NCBI RefSeq assembly: GCF_022385335.1
Contig: NZ_CP092431.1
Span: 5,208,001-5,272,000 of the forward strand
Direction of reading: 5' to 3'
DNA: 64,000 nt
From: Streptomyces deccanensis
GTDB taxonomy: Bacteria > Actinomycetota > Actinomycetes > Streptomycetales > Streptomycetaceae
Shown: positions 34,751 to 43,538 of the stretch, one piece after another
Position numbering within the stretch: the first letter of the stretch is position 1
Layout of the letters: each line of letters begins with the position of its first letter
Position numbers and translations under genes: made by a program
The notes under the pieces: model-generated
Told to the model about the DNA's origin: nothing
The model's input: only the letters and a program-made list of their open reading frames with translations
The model's database searches: none

Positions 34751-35245
34751 ATGTACGGCTACGACCAGAGCGCCGGCCCCCAGCAGCAGTACGCCCCGCC
34801 GCCGCAGCAGCAGATGCCCGGGCAGATGCCCGGCGGCCAGATGGGGGGCGGCTACGGGCAGCAGCCACCCCTGTATCCGGAGCCGTCTCCGCCCTCCCTC
34901 GCGGACGCGGTACGGGCCTTCACCACCGGGCAGATGGCGGCGGAGGACTTCCAGCAGGTCTTCGCGTCGTCGAAGGTGTACTGCCCGCGCGGCGACAACC
35001 CCGGGTTCCTGGCGCTGCACAACACCCAGCAGCCGGTGATCCCGATGTTCACCTCGCTCAAGGAGCTCCGCCGGTACGCCGGCAAGGAGTCCAAGTACTT
35101 CGTGATCACCGGTGCGGAGGTGATCGATCTGCTGCCGACCGGGTACGGCTTCGTCCTCGACATGGAGGGGGAGCACCGGATGGTGTTCGACGCGAAGGCG
35201 GTGGAGCAGATGGTGGAGTTCGCGATGCGGCGGATGTATGGCTAG
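34751..35245 (+). CDS. SseB-like protein with a Gln/Pro/Gly-rich N terminus
   Basis: 164 residues. Residues 1-45 are disordered and rich in Gln, Pro, Gly, Met and Tyr (QQQYAPPPQQQMPGQMPGG). The remainder fits the SseB N-terminal domain (VYCPRGDNPGFLAL, MFTSLKELRRYAG, GYGFVLDMEG), found in many actinobacterial proteins linked to envelope or secretion functions but without an assigned activity. No Shine-Dalgarno precedes the ATG, and TTACGCT sits about 6-12 bases upstream, so translation may be leaderless. It is divergent from the acyl-CoA dehydrogenase. Confidence 0.75.
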   Translation: MYGYDQSAGPQQQYAPPPQQQMPGQMPGGQMGGGYGQQPPLYPEPSPPSLADAVRAFTTGQMAAEDFQQVFASSKVYCPRGDNPGFLALHNTQQPVIPMFTSLKELRRYAGKESKYFVITGAEVIDLLPTGYGFVLDMEGEHRMVFDAKAVEQMVEFAMRRMYG

Positions 35246-35339
35246 ACGCCATTGCTTCGCAGACGGGTAGCTCCGCTGGTGGGGCCGGGTTCCGGGGGCG
35301 GGGTGGTGGGTTCGGTTCGTCGCGGGGTGCGGGGCTGTG

Positions 35340-35376
35340 GGGGTTGATCGCGCAGTTCCCCGCGCCCCTCGGGTGG
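35340..35376. repeat. Streptomyces interspersed intergenic repeat (partial copy)
   Basis: The stretch with GATCGCGCAGTTCCCCGCGC followed by CCCT matches a short sequence I recognise as occurring in very many Streptomyces intergenic regions (reverse form AGGGGCGCGGGGAACTGCGC). It lies in the 351-base gap between the SseB-like gene and pirin, which has no gene I can support. Confidence 0.6.
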
Positions 35377-35553
35377 GCTGTGGCTTGGCCATAGCGGCTT
35401 GCTGAATCGTTTCTTCCGGGCTCTTGGCTCCTCTACTGTTCGCCGGTGACCCGGATCGTCACCTCGCCGTTGGTCCGCTGGGGCCGACGGCGTTCTGTTG
35501 TCCGGGGGTGCGCGGGAATGGGATGCGGGGGTGCGCTGTTAGGTCTGGCAGGA

Positions 35554-35574
35554 AGTTCAATAATCAACTAAACT
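35554..35574. promoter_or_regulatory. AT-rich dyad and -10-like element before the pirin gene
   Basis: AGTTCAATAATCAACT (35554-35569) is an imperfect palindrome with AGTT/AACT arms, immediately followed by TAAACT (35569-35574), a good -10 hexamer 23 bases before the ATG. The strong AT content in a GC-rich genome suggests a MarR- or TetR-type operator overlapping the promoter (inference). Confidence 0.45.
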
Positions 35575-35596
35575 GAGCGCACAAGGAGGTACCGAC

Positions 35597-36568
35597 ATGC
35601 CCGCAGTGACCGTCGAGAACCCGCTGATCCTGCCCCGTGTCGCCGCACCGACCGACGCGGTGGCCCGCCCGGTGCTCGCCGTGACGACCGCGCCCAGTGG
35701 CTTCGAGGGCGAGGGCTTCCCGGTCCGACGCGCCTTCGCCGGGATCAACTACCAGCACCTCGACCCGTTCATCATGATGGACCAGATGGGCGAGGTGGAC
35801 TACGCGCCGGGAGAGCCGAAGGGCACCCCCTGGCACCCCCATCGCGGCTTCGAGACCGTCACCTACATCATCGACGGGATCTTCGACCACCAGGACAGCC
35901 ACGGCGGTGGCGGCACCATCACCAACGGCGACACCCAGTGGATGACGGCCGGCTCCGGCCTGCTCCACATCGAGGCGCCGCCGGAGTCCCTCGTCATGTC
36001 CGGCGGTCTGTTCCACGGCATCCAGCTGTGGGTGAACCTCCCGGCCCGGGACAAGATGATGTCGCCCAAGTACCAGGACATCCGCGGTGGCCAGGTGCAG
36101 CTGCTCACCACCCCCGACGGCGGCGCGCTCCTCCGTGTCATCGCCGGTGAGCTGGACGGCCACCAGGGGCCGGGCGTCACCCACACCCCGATCACCCTGC
36201 TCCACGCGACCGTCGCGCCGGGTGCGGAGATCACCCTGCCGTGGCGCGAGGACTTCAACGCGCTCGCCTACGTCCTCGCCGGGCGCGGCAGCGTCGGTGC
36301 GGACCGGCGGCCGATCCACCTCGGTCAGACGGCCGTCTTCGGCGCGGGCTCCTCGATCACCTTCCGCGCGGACGAGCAGCAGGACTCCAACGCGCCCGAC
36401 CTGGAGATCGTGCTCCTCGGCGGACAGCCGATCCGTGAGCCGATGGCCCACTACGGCCCGTTCGTCATGAACACCCGCGAGGAACTGCAGCAGGCCTTCG
36501 AGGACTTCCAGAAGGGCCGACTGGGGACGATCCCGGCGGTTCACGGGATGACCCCCGAAGGGCTGTAG
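35597..36568 (+). CDS. Pirin-family bicupin protein
   Basis: 323 residues. N-terminal pirin motifs are FIMMDQMG, PHRGFETVTYI, GDTQWMTAGSGLLHIE and FHGIQLWVNLP. The PHRGF and HxE residues are the metal-binding set of pirins, some of which have quercetinase activity. The second cupin (PWREDFNALAYVLAG) follows. The ATG has an ideal AAGGAGG. It is preceded by an AT-rich operator-like dyad, so expression is likely controlled by a stress or aromatic-responsive regulator not encoded nearby. Confidence 0.88.
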   Translation: MPAVTVENPLILPRVAAPTDAVARPVLAVTTAPSGFEGEGFPVRRAFAGINYQHLDPFIMMDQMGEVDYAPGEPKGTPWHPHRGFETVTYIIDGIFDHQDSHGGGGTITNGDTQWMTAGSGLLHIEAPPESLVMSGGLFHGIQLWVNLPARDKMMSPKYQDIRGGQVQLLTTPDGGALLRVIAGELDGHQGPGVTHTPITLLHATVAPGAEITLPWREDFNALAYVLAGRGSVGADRRPIHLGQTAVFGAGSSITFRADEQQDSNAPDLEIVLLGGQPIREPMAHYGPFVMNTREELQQAFEDFQKGRLGTIPAVHGMTPEGL

Positions 36569-36732
36569 GCGGGGCCCCTCCCCGGGCGAAGCGGAGCCCC
36601 TTCCCTGGGCAAATGCGGCTCGTCCCGGCCAATCGGGCCACCGGGTGTCGTCCGGGTTCACTGGGTTCCGGGTGATCATGCCCACCCGGTCGACGCCTGG
36701 ATGAGCACTGTCTCCACCGCGTAGGTTCTGGC

Positions 36733-38454
36733 ATGTCCACCCCTTCGGCTGACCTCCGGAGCGGGTGGCTCTCATGGGGGAGAGAGCACCACGCGGTTCC
36801 GCCCCGGCCATCGGCCGGGGCGGGCTCAGTTCTGCCCGTTCCCCCGCCGCATACGCAGGGCAACGGGGAGAGACACCATGCGCAGGCTGTTCCACGACGA
36901 TGGATCCCGAGGATTCCGAGGATCCCGACATCCGTCCGGCACTTCTCCGCTCGCTTGAGCGCGCCCGCGCTGTCGTTCCTGAGAGGGTGCGCGACCGTCA
37001 CGGCGGCCCGTTCGGCGGCCGCGACGGCGGTACGGCGGCTGCCGGTCTGGGCGGCTCCGGTGCTGTGGACGCTCGCGCTCGGTCTGTGGGGGCTGTCCCG
37101 GCAGCACAGCGTGTGGCGGGACGAGGCCGCGACCTGGCAGGTGGCGCGGCGATCGACCGCCGAGATCTGGCACATGCTGGGGCAGGTCGACGTCGTGCAC
37201 GGGGCCTACTACCTGCTGATGCACGCCCTCTTCAACTGCTTCGGCCCCGGGACGACGACCCTGCGGCTGCCTTCGGTGCTGGCCATGGCGGGGGCGGCGG
37301 CCTGTGTCACGGTCATCGGCCGTCGGCTGGCCGGGCCCTGGGCAGGCCTCGGTGCTGGACTGGTGTTCGGATTACTGCCGGCTGTGCAGTTCCACCTCCA
37401 GGAGGGCCGCCCGTACGCGCTGATCGCGGCCGGCGCGGGCCTCTCGACGTTGCTGCTGGTGACCGCGCTCCAGCGGGGGCGGGCCGGTACGGGGGCGTGC
37501 TGGGTGGCGTACGGGGGCGTGATCCTGGCGTGCGGGCTGCTGAACTGGCTCTCCCTGCTGATCGTGCCCGCGCATGCGGCGACCCTGGCGTGGACACGGG
37601 CGCCGCGCGCGACCTGGGCGCGCTGGGCGACGGCCTCGGCGGTCGCCGTGGTGGGGGTCCTGCCGCTGATCCTTTTCAGCAGGCAGCAGTCCGAGCAGGT
37701 GTCCTGGATACCGCCGCTGACCTGGCACATGCTGATCGGCCCCGCGGTCCTGCTGACGATCGGCGGTCTGGGGGCGCTGCTGGACCGGCCGCGGGTGGGG
37801 CGGCTGTCGGTGGCGGCGGTCGCGCTGCCACTGCTGGCGGTGCCGCAGGTGGGACTGCTCGGCCTGTGCCTGATCCGTCCGCTGTTCCTGGACCGCTATG
37901 TCCTGTTCAGCATGCTGGGCCTGGCGCTGCTGATCGGGGCGGCCCTGAGCGCGGCGGTACGGGCCGTCCGGCCGGGGTTCCCCAGATCGGCCTCGTGGCT
38001 CGTCCCGCTGCTGGTCGCCGTCGCGATGGTGGCACTGCTGCCGCATTCGCTGGCCAAGCGGTCCCCCGCCAGCCGGGTCGACGACGTCCTGGCGACGGCC
38101 GTGAACGTGCGGCACCTGAAGCAGCCCGGGGACGCGGTGCTCTTCGCCCCGTCCGCCCGGCGCGACACCGCGCTCGTCTCCCCCGGCGACTTCGCGGGAC
38201 TGCGGGACATCGCGCTGACCCGGAGCCCCGCGGCGTCCGGGACGCTCAAGGGGGTGGAGGCGGACCCGGCCCGGATTCGCACCGCGATGCTCGCGCAGCG
38301 ACGGATCCTGCTGGTCACCGACGCGCCCGGGGTCGCCCGGCCGCTGTCCGGGGGACGGGACCGGATGAAGGCGGCCGTGCTGGCGGAGTACTTCACCGTC
38401 GTCGCGGACGAGGCGGTGCGGGGGCGACGGGTCATCGTGTACGAGCGGCGCTGA
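36733..38454 (+). CDS. Polytopic membrane glycosyltransferase (GT39/ArnT-like)
   Basis: 573 residues as drawn. About twelve hydrophobic segments begin at residue 105. The first loop has SVWRDEAATWQVARRS, the acidic DE motif of GT39/GT83-type transferases, which use polyprenyl-phosphate sugars outside the membrane. The first 90 residues are Pro/Arg/His-rich and unlike the family, so the true start may be later: a TTG at 36955 gives 499 residues and overlaps the stop of a 26-codon ORF (36878-36958) that has a much better ribosome site. Acceptor unknown; lipoglycan or protein mannosylation is possible. Confidence 0.72.
   Translation: MSTPSADLRSGWLSWGREHHAVPPRPSAGAGSVLPVPPPHTQGNGERHHAQAVPRRWIPRIPRIPTSVRHFSARLSAPALSFLRGCATVTAARSAAATAVRRLPVWAAPVLWTLALGLWGLSRQHSVWRDEAATWQVARRSTAEIWHMLGQVDVVHGAYYLLMHALFNCFGPGTTTLRLPSVLAMAGAAACVTVIGRRLAGPWAGLGAGLVFGLLPAVQFHLQEGRPYALIAAGAGLSTLLLVTALQRGRAGTGACWVAYGGVILACGLLNWLSLLIVPAHAATLAWTRAPRATWARWATASAVAVVGVLPLILFSRQQSEQVSWIPPLTWHMLIGPAVLLTIGGLGALLDRPRVGRLSVAAVALPLLAVPQVGLLGLCLIRPLFLDRYVLFSMLGLALLIGAALSAAVRAVRPGFPRSASWLVPLLVAVAMVALLPHSLAKRSPASRVDDVLATAVNVRHLKQPGDAVLFAPSARRDTALVSPGDFAGLRDIALTRSPAASGTLKGVEADPARIRTAMLAQRRILLVTDAPGVARPLSGGRDRMKAAVLAEYFTVVADEAVRGRRVIVYERR
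36878..36958 (+). CDS. Possible 26-residue leader peptide before the GT39-like gene
   Basis: ATG at 36878 is preceded by GGGGAGAG at ideal spacing. The 26-residue product is Arg/Gly/Ser-rich (MRRLFHDDGSRGFRGS...). Its stop TGA overlaps an in-frame TTG (36955) of the glycosyltransferase frame, the classic geometry for translational coupling. It lies inside the questionable N-terminal part of the larger ORF, so at most one of the two arrangements is right. No homology is claimed. Confidence 0.35.
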   Translation: MRRLFHDDGSRGFRGSRHPSGTSPLA

Positions 38455-38520
38455 TCGGTCGGCGGCTCGGTGTCCAGGGGCGGGCGTGCGTCTCTGTCAC
38501 TGGGAGGGTGGCGGCGCCGG

Positions 38521-41247
38521 TCATGGGTGGGCGGGGGGCGTCTGGTTCAGGACCGCGCGGTGCGGGCCTTCCGGTGGTGGCGTCTCGTACAGCTCGAACC
38601 AGATGCTCTTGCCGTCGCCGCGGGGGTCCACGCCCCAGGCGTCGGCGAGCATGTCCATGAGGACGAGGCCGCGTCCGGAGGAGGCGAGTTCGCCGGGGTG
38701 ACGCTTGTGGGGGAGGTCGTCGCTGGCGTCGGTGACCTCGACGCGTATGCGGCGCTTGCCGCCGTCGCCGGTCATCTCGGCGACGAGGAGGGCGTCGGCG
38801 TCGGTGTGGACGAGGACGTTGGTGAGCATCTCGGAGACGAGGAGCACGGCGGAGTCGACCTGGTCGGCGCAGGTCCAGTCGTGGAGGAGTTCGCGTATCT
38901 GCTGGCGGGCGCCGGCGATGCGTTCCGGCTCCGCCTGGGCGATGGTCAGGGCGGTGCGGCGGGCCGGTGCCGGTACGGCGGTGGTGTCGCCGCGGCCACG
39001 GCCCTGGCTCTTCCGGCTCAGCAGCAGCATCGCTATGTCGTCCTCGCGCCGGTCGGCGAGCGGGCCTGGCGTGTGGTGCGAGGAGGGGCCGTGCACCCCT
39101 TGCACCAGCGCGACGGCCAACGCCTCCAGCCGCCCCGGCGCCAGCCCGATCGCCTCCGGCGGGTCGGGGACGAGGGCGGCGGTGGGGGCGAGGGGCCCCG
39201 GGTGACCTGGGTGGGGGCTCGCCTCCACAGGACCGGCGGATTCGAGGCCCGAGGGCTGACGACCGGGAAGCTCCGCGCGAGCCGACGCGGGGCCTACGGG
39301 TTGGGTGCGGTCCGGCGCGGGGCCTACGGGTTGGGTGCGGTCCGGTGTGAGGCCGGTGGACTGGGTGCGGTCCGGTGCGGGCTCGCCGGTGTTCGGGGTG
39401 CCCGGCGCTTGGGAGTCCTGGTCCCGGGTGGTCGCCGTGCGTGTGGGCGCCGGCCCGCGAGGTGGCTCGACGTGGTCCGGCGACTGGTTCGGTGCCGGAT
39501 CGCCGTCCGTCCCCCGCCCGCCCGGTCTCAGCGCGGCGACGACGGTCGGTTCCTCGTCCTCCGGGCGGTGAGGCCCGAGCCGATCCGTCCCGGGCGAGGA
39601 CGCATCCCGGTCTCCCGCAGCCCGCTCCCCGGCAGCCTCGGCCTCGAAGGTCCCCTCGCCCCTTAAGCCCCCCTGGGCGTCCTCCGGTTCTCTGTCGAAG
39701 GACTCCAGGATCGTGCGGATGCGGCGCCAGCCCGTGTCGAGGTCGTGGCCGCCGGTCTCGATGAGGCCGTCGGTGCACAGGAGCATCGTCTCGCCCGGCT
39801 CCAGCACCAGCCGGGTGGTGGGGTAGTCGGCGTCGGGGTCGATGCCGAGGGGGAGGCCGCCCGGGGTGGGTCGCACGAGGACCGTTCCGTCGGCCATGCG
39901 GACCACCGGGTCGGGATGCCCCGCACGGGCGATGTCGAGGACGCCGGTCGCCGGGTCGACCTCGACGTAGAGGCAGGTCGCGAAGCGCAGGTCGGGATAC
40001 GTGTCGGCGGCGGAGTCGGTGATGCCGTGCAGGAATCGTGAGGCGCGGGAGAGGACGGCGTCGGGGCGGTGGCCCTCGGAGGCGTAGGCGCGCAGGGCTA
40101 TGCGGAGCTGGCCCATGAGACCGGCGGCGCGTACGTCGTGGCCCTGGACGTCGCCGATGACCAGGGCGAACCGTCCGCTCGGCAGGGCGATCATGTCGTA
40201 CCAGTCGCCGCCGACCTGGAGTCCGCCCCCGGTGGGGACGTACCGCGCGGCGACGCTCATGCCCGGTATCTCGGGGCCCAGCGTGGGCAGCATCGTGCGC
40301 TGCAGACCGTCGGTCAGTTCGCGCTCCGTCTCGGCCGCGCCGGCGCGGGAGAGGGCCTGGGCGAGCATGCGCGCGACGGTGGTCAGGACCGAGCGCTCGT
40401 CGGGGGTGAACGTGACGGGGTGGGTGAAGCCCGCCATCCACGCGCCCATCGTGCGGCCGGCGACGGTCAGCGGCAGGAACGCCCAGGACTGGCGGCCGAA
40501 CTGTGCGGCGAGCGGCCAGGCCGTGGGATAGCGCGCCTTGTAGTCCTCGGGGGAGGAGAGATAGACCGCGCGGCCGGTGCGGACCACCTCGGCGGCCGGG
40601 TAGTCCGTCTCCAGCGGCATGTGGGTGAAGGGGCCTTCGTCGCCCTCGTTGTGCCCGTGGTGGCCGATGACGGTGAGGCGGTCGGCCTCCACGCCGAAGA
40701 CCGCGAGTCCGTCCGGCGAGAAGCCGGGCATCGCCAGGCCCGCCGCGACCCGCAGCACCTCGGCCGTGGACCGCGCCTCGGCCAGCGCCCGGCCCGCGTC
40801 CAGCAGGAACGCCTCGCGTGAACGCCGCCAGTCGCCGGTGACGGACGGAGCCCGCACGGCGGTCGCCGGGGAGGGCTCGGTGACCTCCTGGATGGTGCCG
40901 ATCAGCTCGAAGGACTTGCGGACCGGGTCGAAGGTCGGCTTGGAACGGCTGCGGATCGTGCGGACCACCCGGCCCTGCTCGTCCATGACCCGGATCCGCA
41001 CCTCGGCGAGGGTGTCCTCGGCGACGGCGAGCTGCACGACCGAGACGATCTCGTTCCAGTCGACGGGGTGCAGACGTGAGCGCGCCCCGGCCTGGGTGAG
41101 GGTCGTCGGCTCGGCGGGCAGCCCCATGAGCCGGGCGGCCTCGGCGTCCATCGTGACGGTTTCGGCAGCGCTGTCCCAGGTCCACAGTCCCGTCGCGAGG
41201 GCGGACAGGACGTCCCCCACGGTGGGCGGGGGCTCACCAGTGCGCAT
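38521..41247 (-). CDS. PAS-GAF-PP2C (SpoIIE-type) phosphatase with a C-terminal anti-sigma-type HATPase domain
   Basis: 908 residues. PAS-like domain about 10-125; GAF domain about 145-300; SpoIIE/PP2C phosphatase from about 310 with metal ligands in GGDWYDM (Asp348, Asp351) and VIGDVQGHD (Asp366); and the last PP2C motif DRREDDIAML (about 732-740). Between about 519 and 705 the phosphatase domain is interrupted by a Pro/Ala/Thr/Gly-rich insertion with PDRTQPVGPA repeats. The C-terminal HATPase_c domain (LLVSEMLTNVLVHT, SSGRGLVLM) resembles RsbW/SpoIIAB serine kinases. Kinase and phosphatase in one chain suggest a self-contained partner switch acting on an anti-sigma antagonist. Start has only a weak ribosome site. 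Confidence 0.87.
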   Translation of the reverse strand: MRTGEPPPTVGDVLSALATGLWTWDSAAETVTMDAEAARLMGLPAEPTTLTQAGARSRLHPVDWNEIVSVVQLAVAEDTLAEVRIRVMDEQGRVVRTIRSRSKPTFDPVRKSFELIGTIQEVTEPSPATAVRAPSVTGDWRRSREAFLLDAGRALAEARSTAEVLRVAAGLAMPGFSPDGLAVFGVEADRLTVIGHHGHNEGDEGPFTHMPLETDYPAAEVVRTGRAVYLSSPEDYKARYPTAWPLAAQFGRQSWAFLPLTVAGRTMGAWMAGFTHPVTFTPDERSVLTTVARMLAQALSRAGAAETERELTDGLQRTMLPTLGPEIPGMSVAARYVPTGGGLQVGGDWYDMIALPSGRFALVIGDVQGHDVRAAGLMGQLRIALRAYASEGHRPDAVLSRASRFLHGITDSAADTYPDLRFATCLYVEVDPATGVLDIARAGHPDPVVRMADGTVLVRPTPGGLPLGIDPDADYPTTRLVLEPGETMLLCTDGLIETGGHDLDTGWRRIRTILESFDREPEDAQGGLRGEGTFEAEAAGERAAGDRDASSPGTDRLGPHRPEDEEPTVVAALRPGGRGTDGDPAPNQSPDHVEPPRGPAPTRTATTRDQDSQAPGTPNTGEPAPDRTQSTGLTPDRTQPVGPAPDRTQPVGPASARAELPGRQPSGLESAGPVEASPHPGHPGPLAPTAALVPDPPEAIGLAPGRLEALAVALVQGVHGPSSHHTPGPLADRREDDIAMLLLSRKSQGRGRGDTTAVPAPARRTALTIAQAEPERIAGARQQIRELLHDWTCADQVDSAVLLVSEMLTNVLVHTDADALLVAEMTGDGGKRRIRVEVTDASDDLPHKRHPGELASSGRGLVLMDMLADAWGVDPRGDGKSIWFELYETPPPEGPHRAVLNQTPPAHP
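39286..39375. repeat. 30-bp tandem repeats in the PP2C insertion
   Basis: Three adjacent 30-bp units encode PDRTQSTGLT, PDRTQPVGPA and PDRTQPVGPA inside the disordered insertion; the last two units are almost identical at the DNA level. Confidence 0.8.
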
Positions 41248-41557
41248 TGACCCACTCTAAGAACAGCTGATCGGACCGTGCCACCGGCGCTGTGCCGGGC
41301 TCCGGTCGGGACCGGGGGCACGGCAAGCGACCACGACCGGCGGCGACGGAGGTGACGGCAATCGACGCTAGCGACAGTAACCGCTTACGGTCCTGCCCAT
41401 GGCTATGACGGTGCGTATCCGGTCAGGAGGCGGCCGCCGCGGAGAGAGCGCAGCCTGCTCCACGGTGCCCGGCGCGGAGACGGGGAGTCGCTCCACGGTG
41501 CCCGTCGCTCGTAAATGGTGGGGAGGTGATCTCGGGGTGCCCGGTACCCTTGGGCTT

Positions 41558-41571
41558 GTTTCACGTGAAAC
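41558..41571. other. parS site 4, upstream of aspS
   Basis: Perfect GTTTCACGTGAAAC with flanking T and A (41557-41572), in the 390-base gap between the PP2C gene and aspS, 70 bases before the aspS start. About 34.6 kb from the three-site cluster. No other feature is evident in this gap. Confidence 0.92.
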
Positions 41572-41640
41572 ATCGGCTGTGAGACACCGGCCGTGAGGCA
41601 CCACCCAGATCCCCGATCAGCGAAGGCTGGATGAACGACG

Positions 41641-43404
41641 ATGCATCGGTACAGGTCCCACACCTGCGGCGAGCTCCGCGCCTCTGACGTCGGCACCGAC
41701 GTCCGGCTGAGCGGCTGGCTGCACAATCGGCGCGACCTGGGCGGCATCCTCTTCATCGATCTCCGCGATCACTACGGCATCACGCAGCTGGTGGCCCGTC
41801 CGGGCACCCCGGCCTACGAGGCGCTGGACAAGATCTCCAAGGAGTCGACGGTCCGCGTCGACGGCAAGGTCGTCTCGCGCGGCACCGAGAACATCAACCC
41901 GGACCTGCCCTCCGGCGAGATCGAGGTCGAGGTCGGCGAGGTCGAGCTGCTCGGCGCGGCCGCCCCGCTCCCCTTCACCATCAACACCGAGGACGGGGTC
42001 AACGAGGAGCGGCGCCTGGAGTACCGCTTCCTGGACCTGCGCCGCGAGCGCATGCACCGCAACATCATGCTGCGTACGGCCGTGATCAGCGCCATCCGTC
42101 ACAAGATGACGGCCCTCGGCTTCAACGAGATGGCGACGCCGATCCTGTCCGCCACCTCCCCCGAGGGCGCCCGCGACTTCGTCGTGCCGTCGCGCCTGAA
42201 CCCGGGCAAGTTCTACGCCCTCCCCCAGGCCCCGCAGCAGTTCAAGCAGCTGCTGATGATCTCGGGCTTCGACCGGTACTTCCAGATCGCGCCCTGCTTC
42301 CGTGACGAGGACGCCCGCGCGGACCGTTCGCCGGGCGAGTTCTACCAGCTCGACGTGGAGATGTCCTTCGTCGAGCAGGAGGACGTCTTCCAGCCCATCG
42401 AGAAGCTCATGACCGAGCTCTTCGAGGAGTTCGGCGGCGGTCGGCACGTCACCTCGCCGTTCCCGCGCATCCCGTTCCGCGAGGCGATGCTCAAGTACGG
42501 CTCCGACAAGCCGGACCTGCGTGCCCAGCTGGAGCTGGTCGACATCACCGATGTCTTCGAGGGCTCGGAGTTCAAGGCCTTCGCCGGCAAGCACGTGCGC
42601 GCGCTCGCCGTGCCGGACGTCTCGGCGCAGCCGCGCAAGTTCTTCGACCAGCTCGGCGAGTACGCGATCGAGCAGGGCGCCAAGGGTCTGGCCTGGGTGC
42701 GGGTCGCCGAGGACGGTTCGCTGTCCGGCCCGATCGCCAAGTTCCTCACCGAGGAGAACGTCGCCGAGCTGACCAAGCGTCTGTCGCTGGCCGCCGGACA
42801 CGCGGTCTTCTTCGGCGCGGGCGAGTTCGAAGAAGTCTCGAAGATCATGGGCGCGGTGCGGGTCGAGGCCGCCAAGCGTGCCGGGCACTTCGAGGAGGGC
42901 GTCTTCCGGTTCTGCTGGATCGTCGACTTCCCGATGTACGAGAAGGACGAGGAGACCGGCAAGATCGACTTCTCGCACAACCCCTTCTCGATGCCGCAGG
43001 GCGGTCTGGAGGCCCTGGAGACCCAGGACCCGCTGGACATCCTCGGCTGGCAGTACGACATCGTCTGCAACGGCGTCGAGCTGTCCTCCGGCGCGATCCG
43101 GAACCACGAGCCCGACATCATGCTCAAGGCCTTCGAGATCGCGGGCTACGACCGTGACACCGTCGAGGAGCAGTTCGCCGGCATGCTGCGCGCGTTCCGC
43201 TTCGGCGCCCCGCCGCACGGCGGCATCGCGCCGGGTGTCGACCGTATCGTCATGCTCCTCGCGGACGAGCCCAACATCCGCGAGACCATCGCCTTCCCGC
43301 TCAACGGCAACGCCCAGGACCTGATGATGGGCGCGCCGACGGAGCTGGAGGAGGCGCGGCTGCGCGAGCTGCACCTTTCGGTGCGCAAGCCCCAGCCGAA
43401 GTAA
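41641..43404 (+). CDS. aspS: Aspartyl-tRNA synthetase
   Basis: 587 residues, the usual bacterial AspRS length. The N-terminal OB-fold anticodon-binding domain ([22 protein letters not shown], split here by the reader) is followed by class II motif 2 ([18 protein letters not shown]) and motif 3 ([13 protein letters not shown]). The bacterial GAD insertion domain lies between motifs 2 and 3 (about 285-420). It charges tRNA-Asp. The ATG at 41641 gives the conserved [12 protein letters not shown] start. An essential gene, here downstream of a parS site and followed by a terminator. Confidence 0.96.
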   Translation: MHRYRSHTCGELRASDVGTDVRLSGWLHNRRDLGGILFIDLRDHYGITQLVARPGTPAYEALDKISKESTVRVDGKVVSRGTENINPDLPSGEIEVEVGEVELLGAAAPLPFTINTEDGVNEERRLEYRFLDLRRERMHRNIMLRTAVISAIRHKMTALGFNEMATPILSATSPEGARDFVVPSRLNPGKFYALPQAPQQFKQLLMISGFDRYFQIAPCFRDEDARADRSPGEFYQLDVEMSFVEQEDVFQPIEKLMTELFEEFGGGRHVTSPFPRIPFREAMLKYGSDKPDLRAQLELVDITDVFEGSEFKAFAGKHVRALAVPDVSAQPRKFFDQLGEYAIEQGAKGLAWVRVAEDGSLSGPIAKFLTEENVAELTKRLSLAAGHAVFFGAGEFEEVSKIMGAVRVEAAKRAGHFEEGVFRFCWIVDFPMYEKDEETGKIDFSHNPFSMPQGGLEALETQDPLDILGWQYDIVCNGVELSSGAIRNHEPDIMLKAFEIAGYDRDTVEEQFAGMLRAFRFGAPPHGGIAPGVDRIVMLLADEPNIRETIAFPLNGNAQDLMMGAPTELEEARLRELHLSVRKPQPK

Positions 43405-43432
43405 GGCAAGCCTTTATAAGAGCTTTTCCGGG

Positions 43433-43470
43433 AAGGGACCTGAAATCGTCCGTCGATTTCAGGTCCCTTT
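43433..43470 (+). terminator. Terminator after aspS
   Basis: AAGGGACCTGAAATCG (43433-43448) pairs perfectly with CGATTTCAGGTCCCTT (43454-43469) around a five-base loop, 29 bases after the stop. Confidence 0.9.
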
Positions 43471-43538
43471 CGCGTGGCCGGGGAAAAGAGGACCTTTTCT
43501 CAGCTCGTTGACAGGTTTCTTATCTAACTTCCCGGCGC

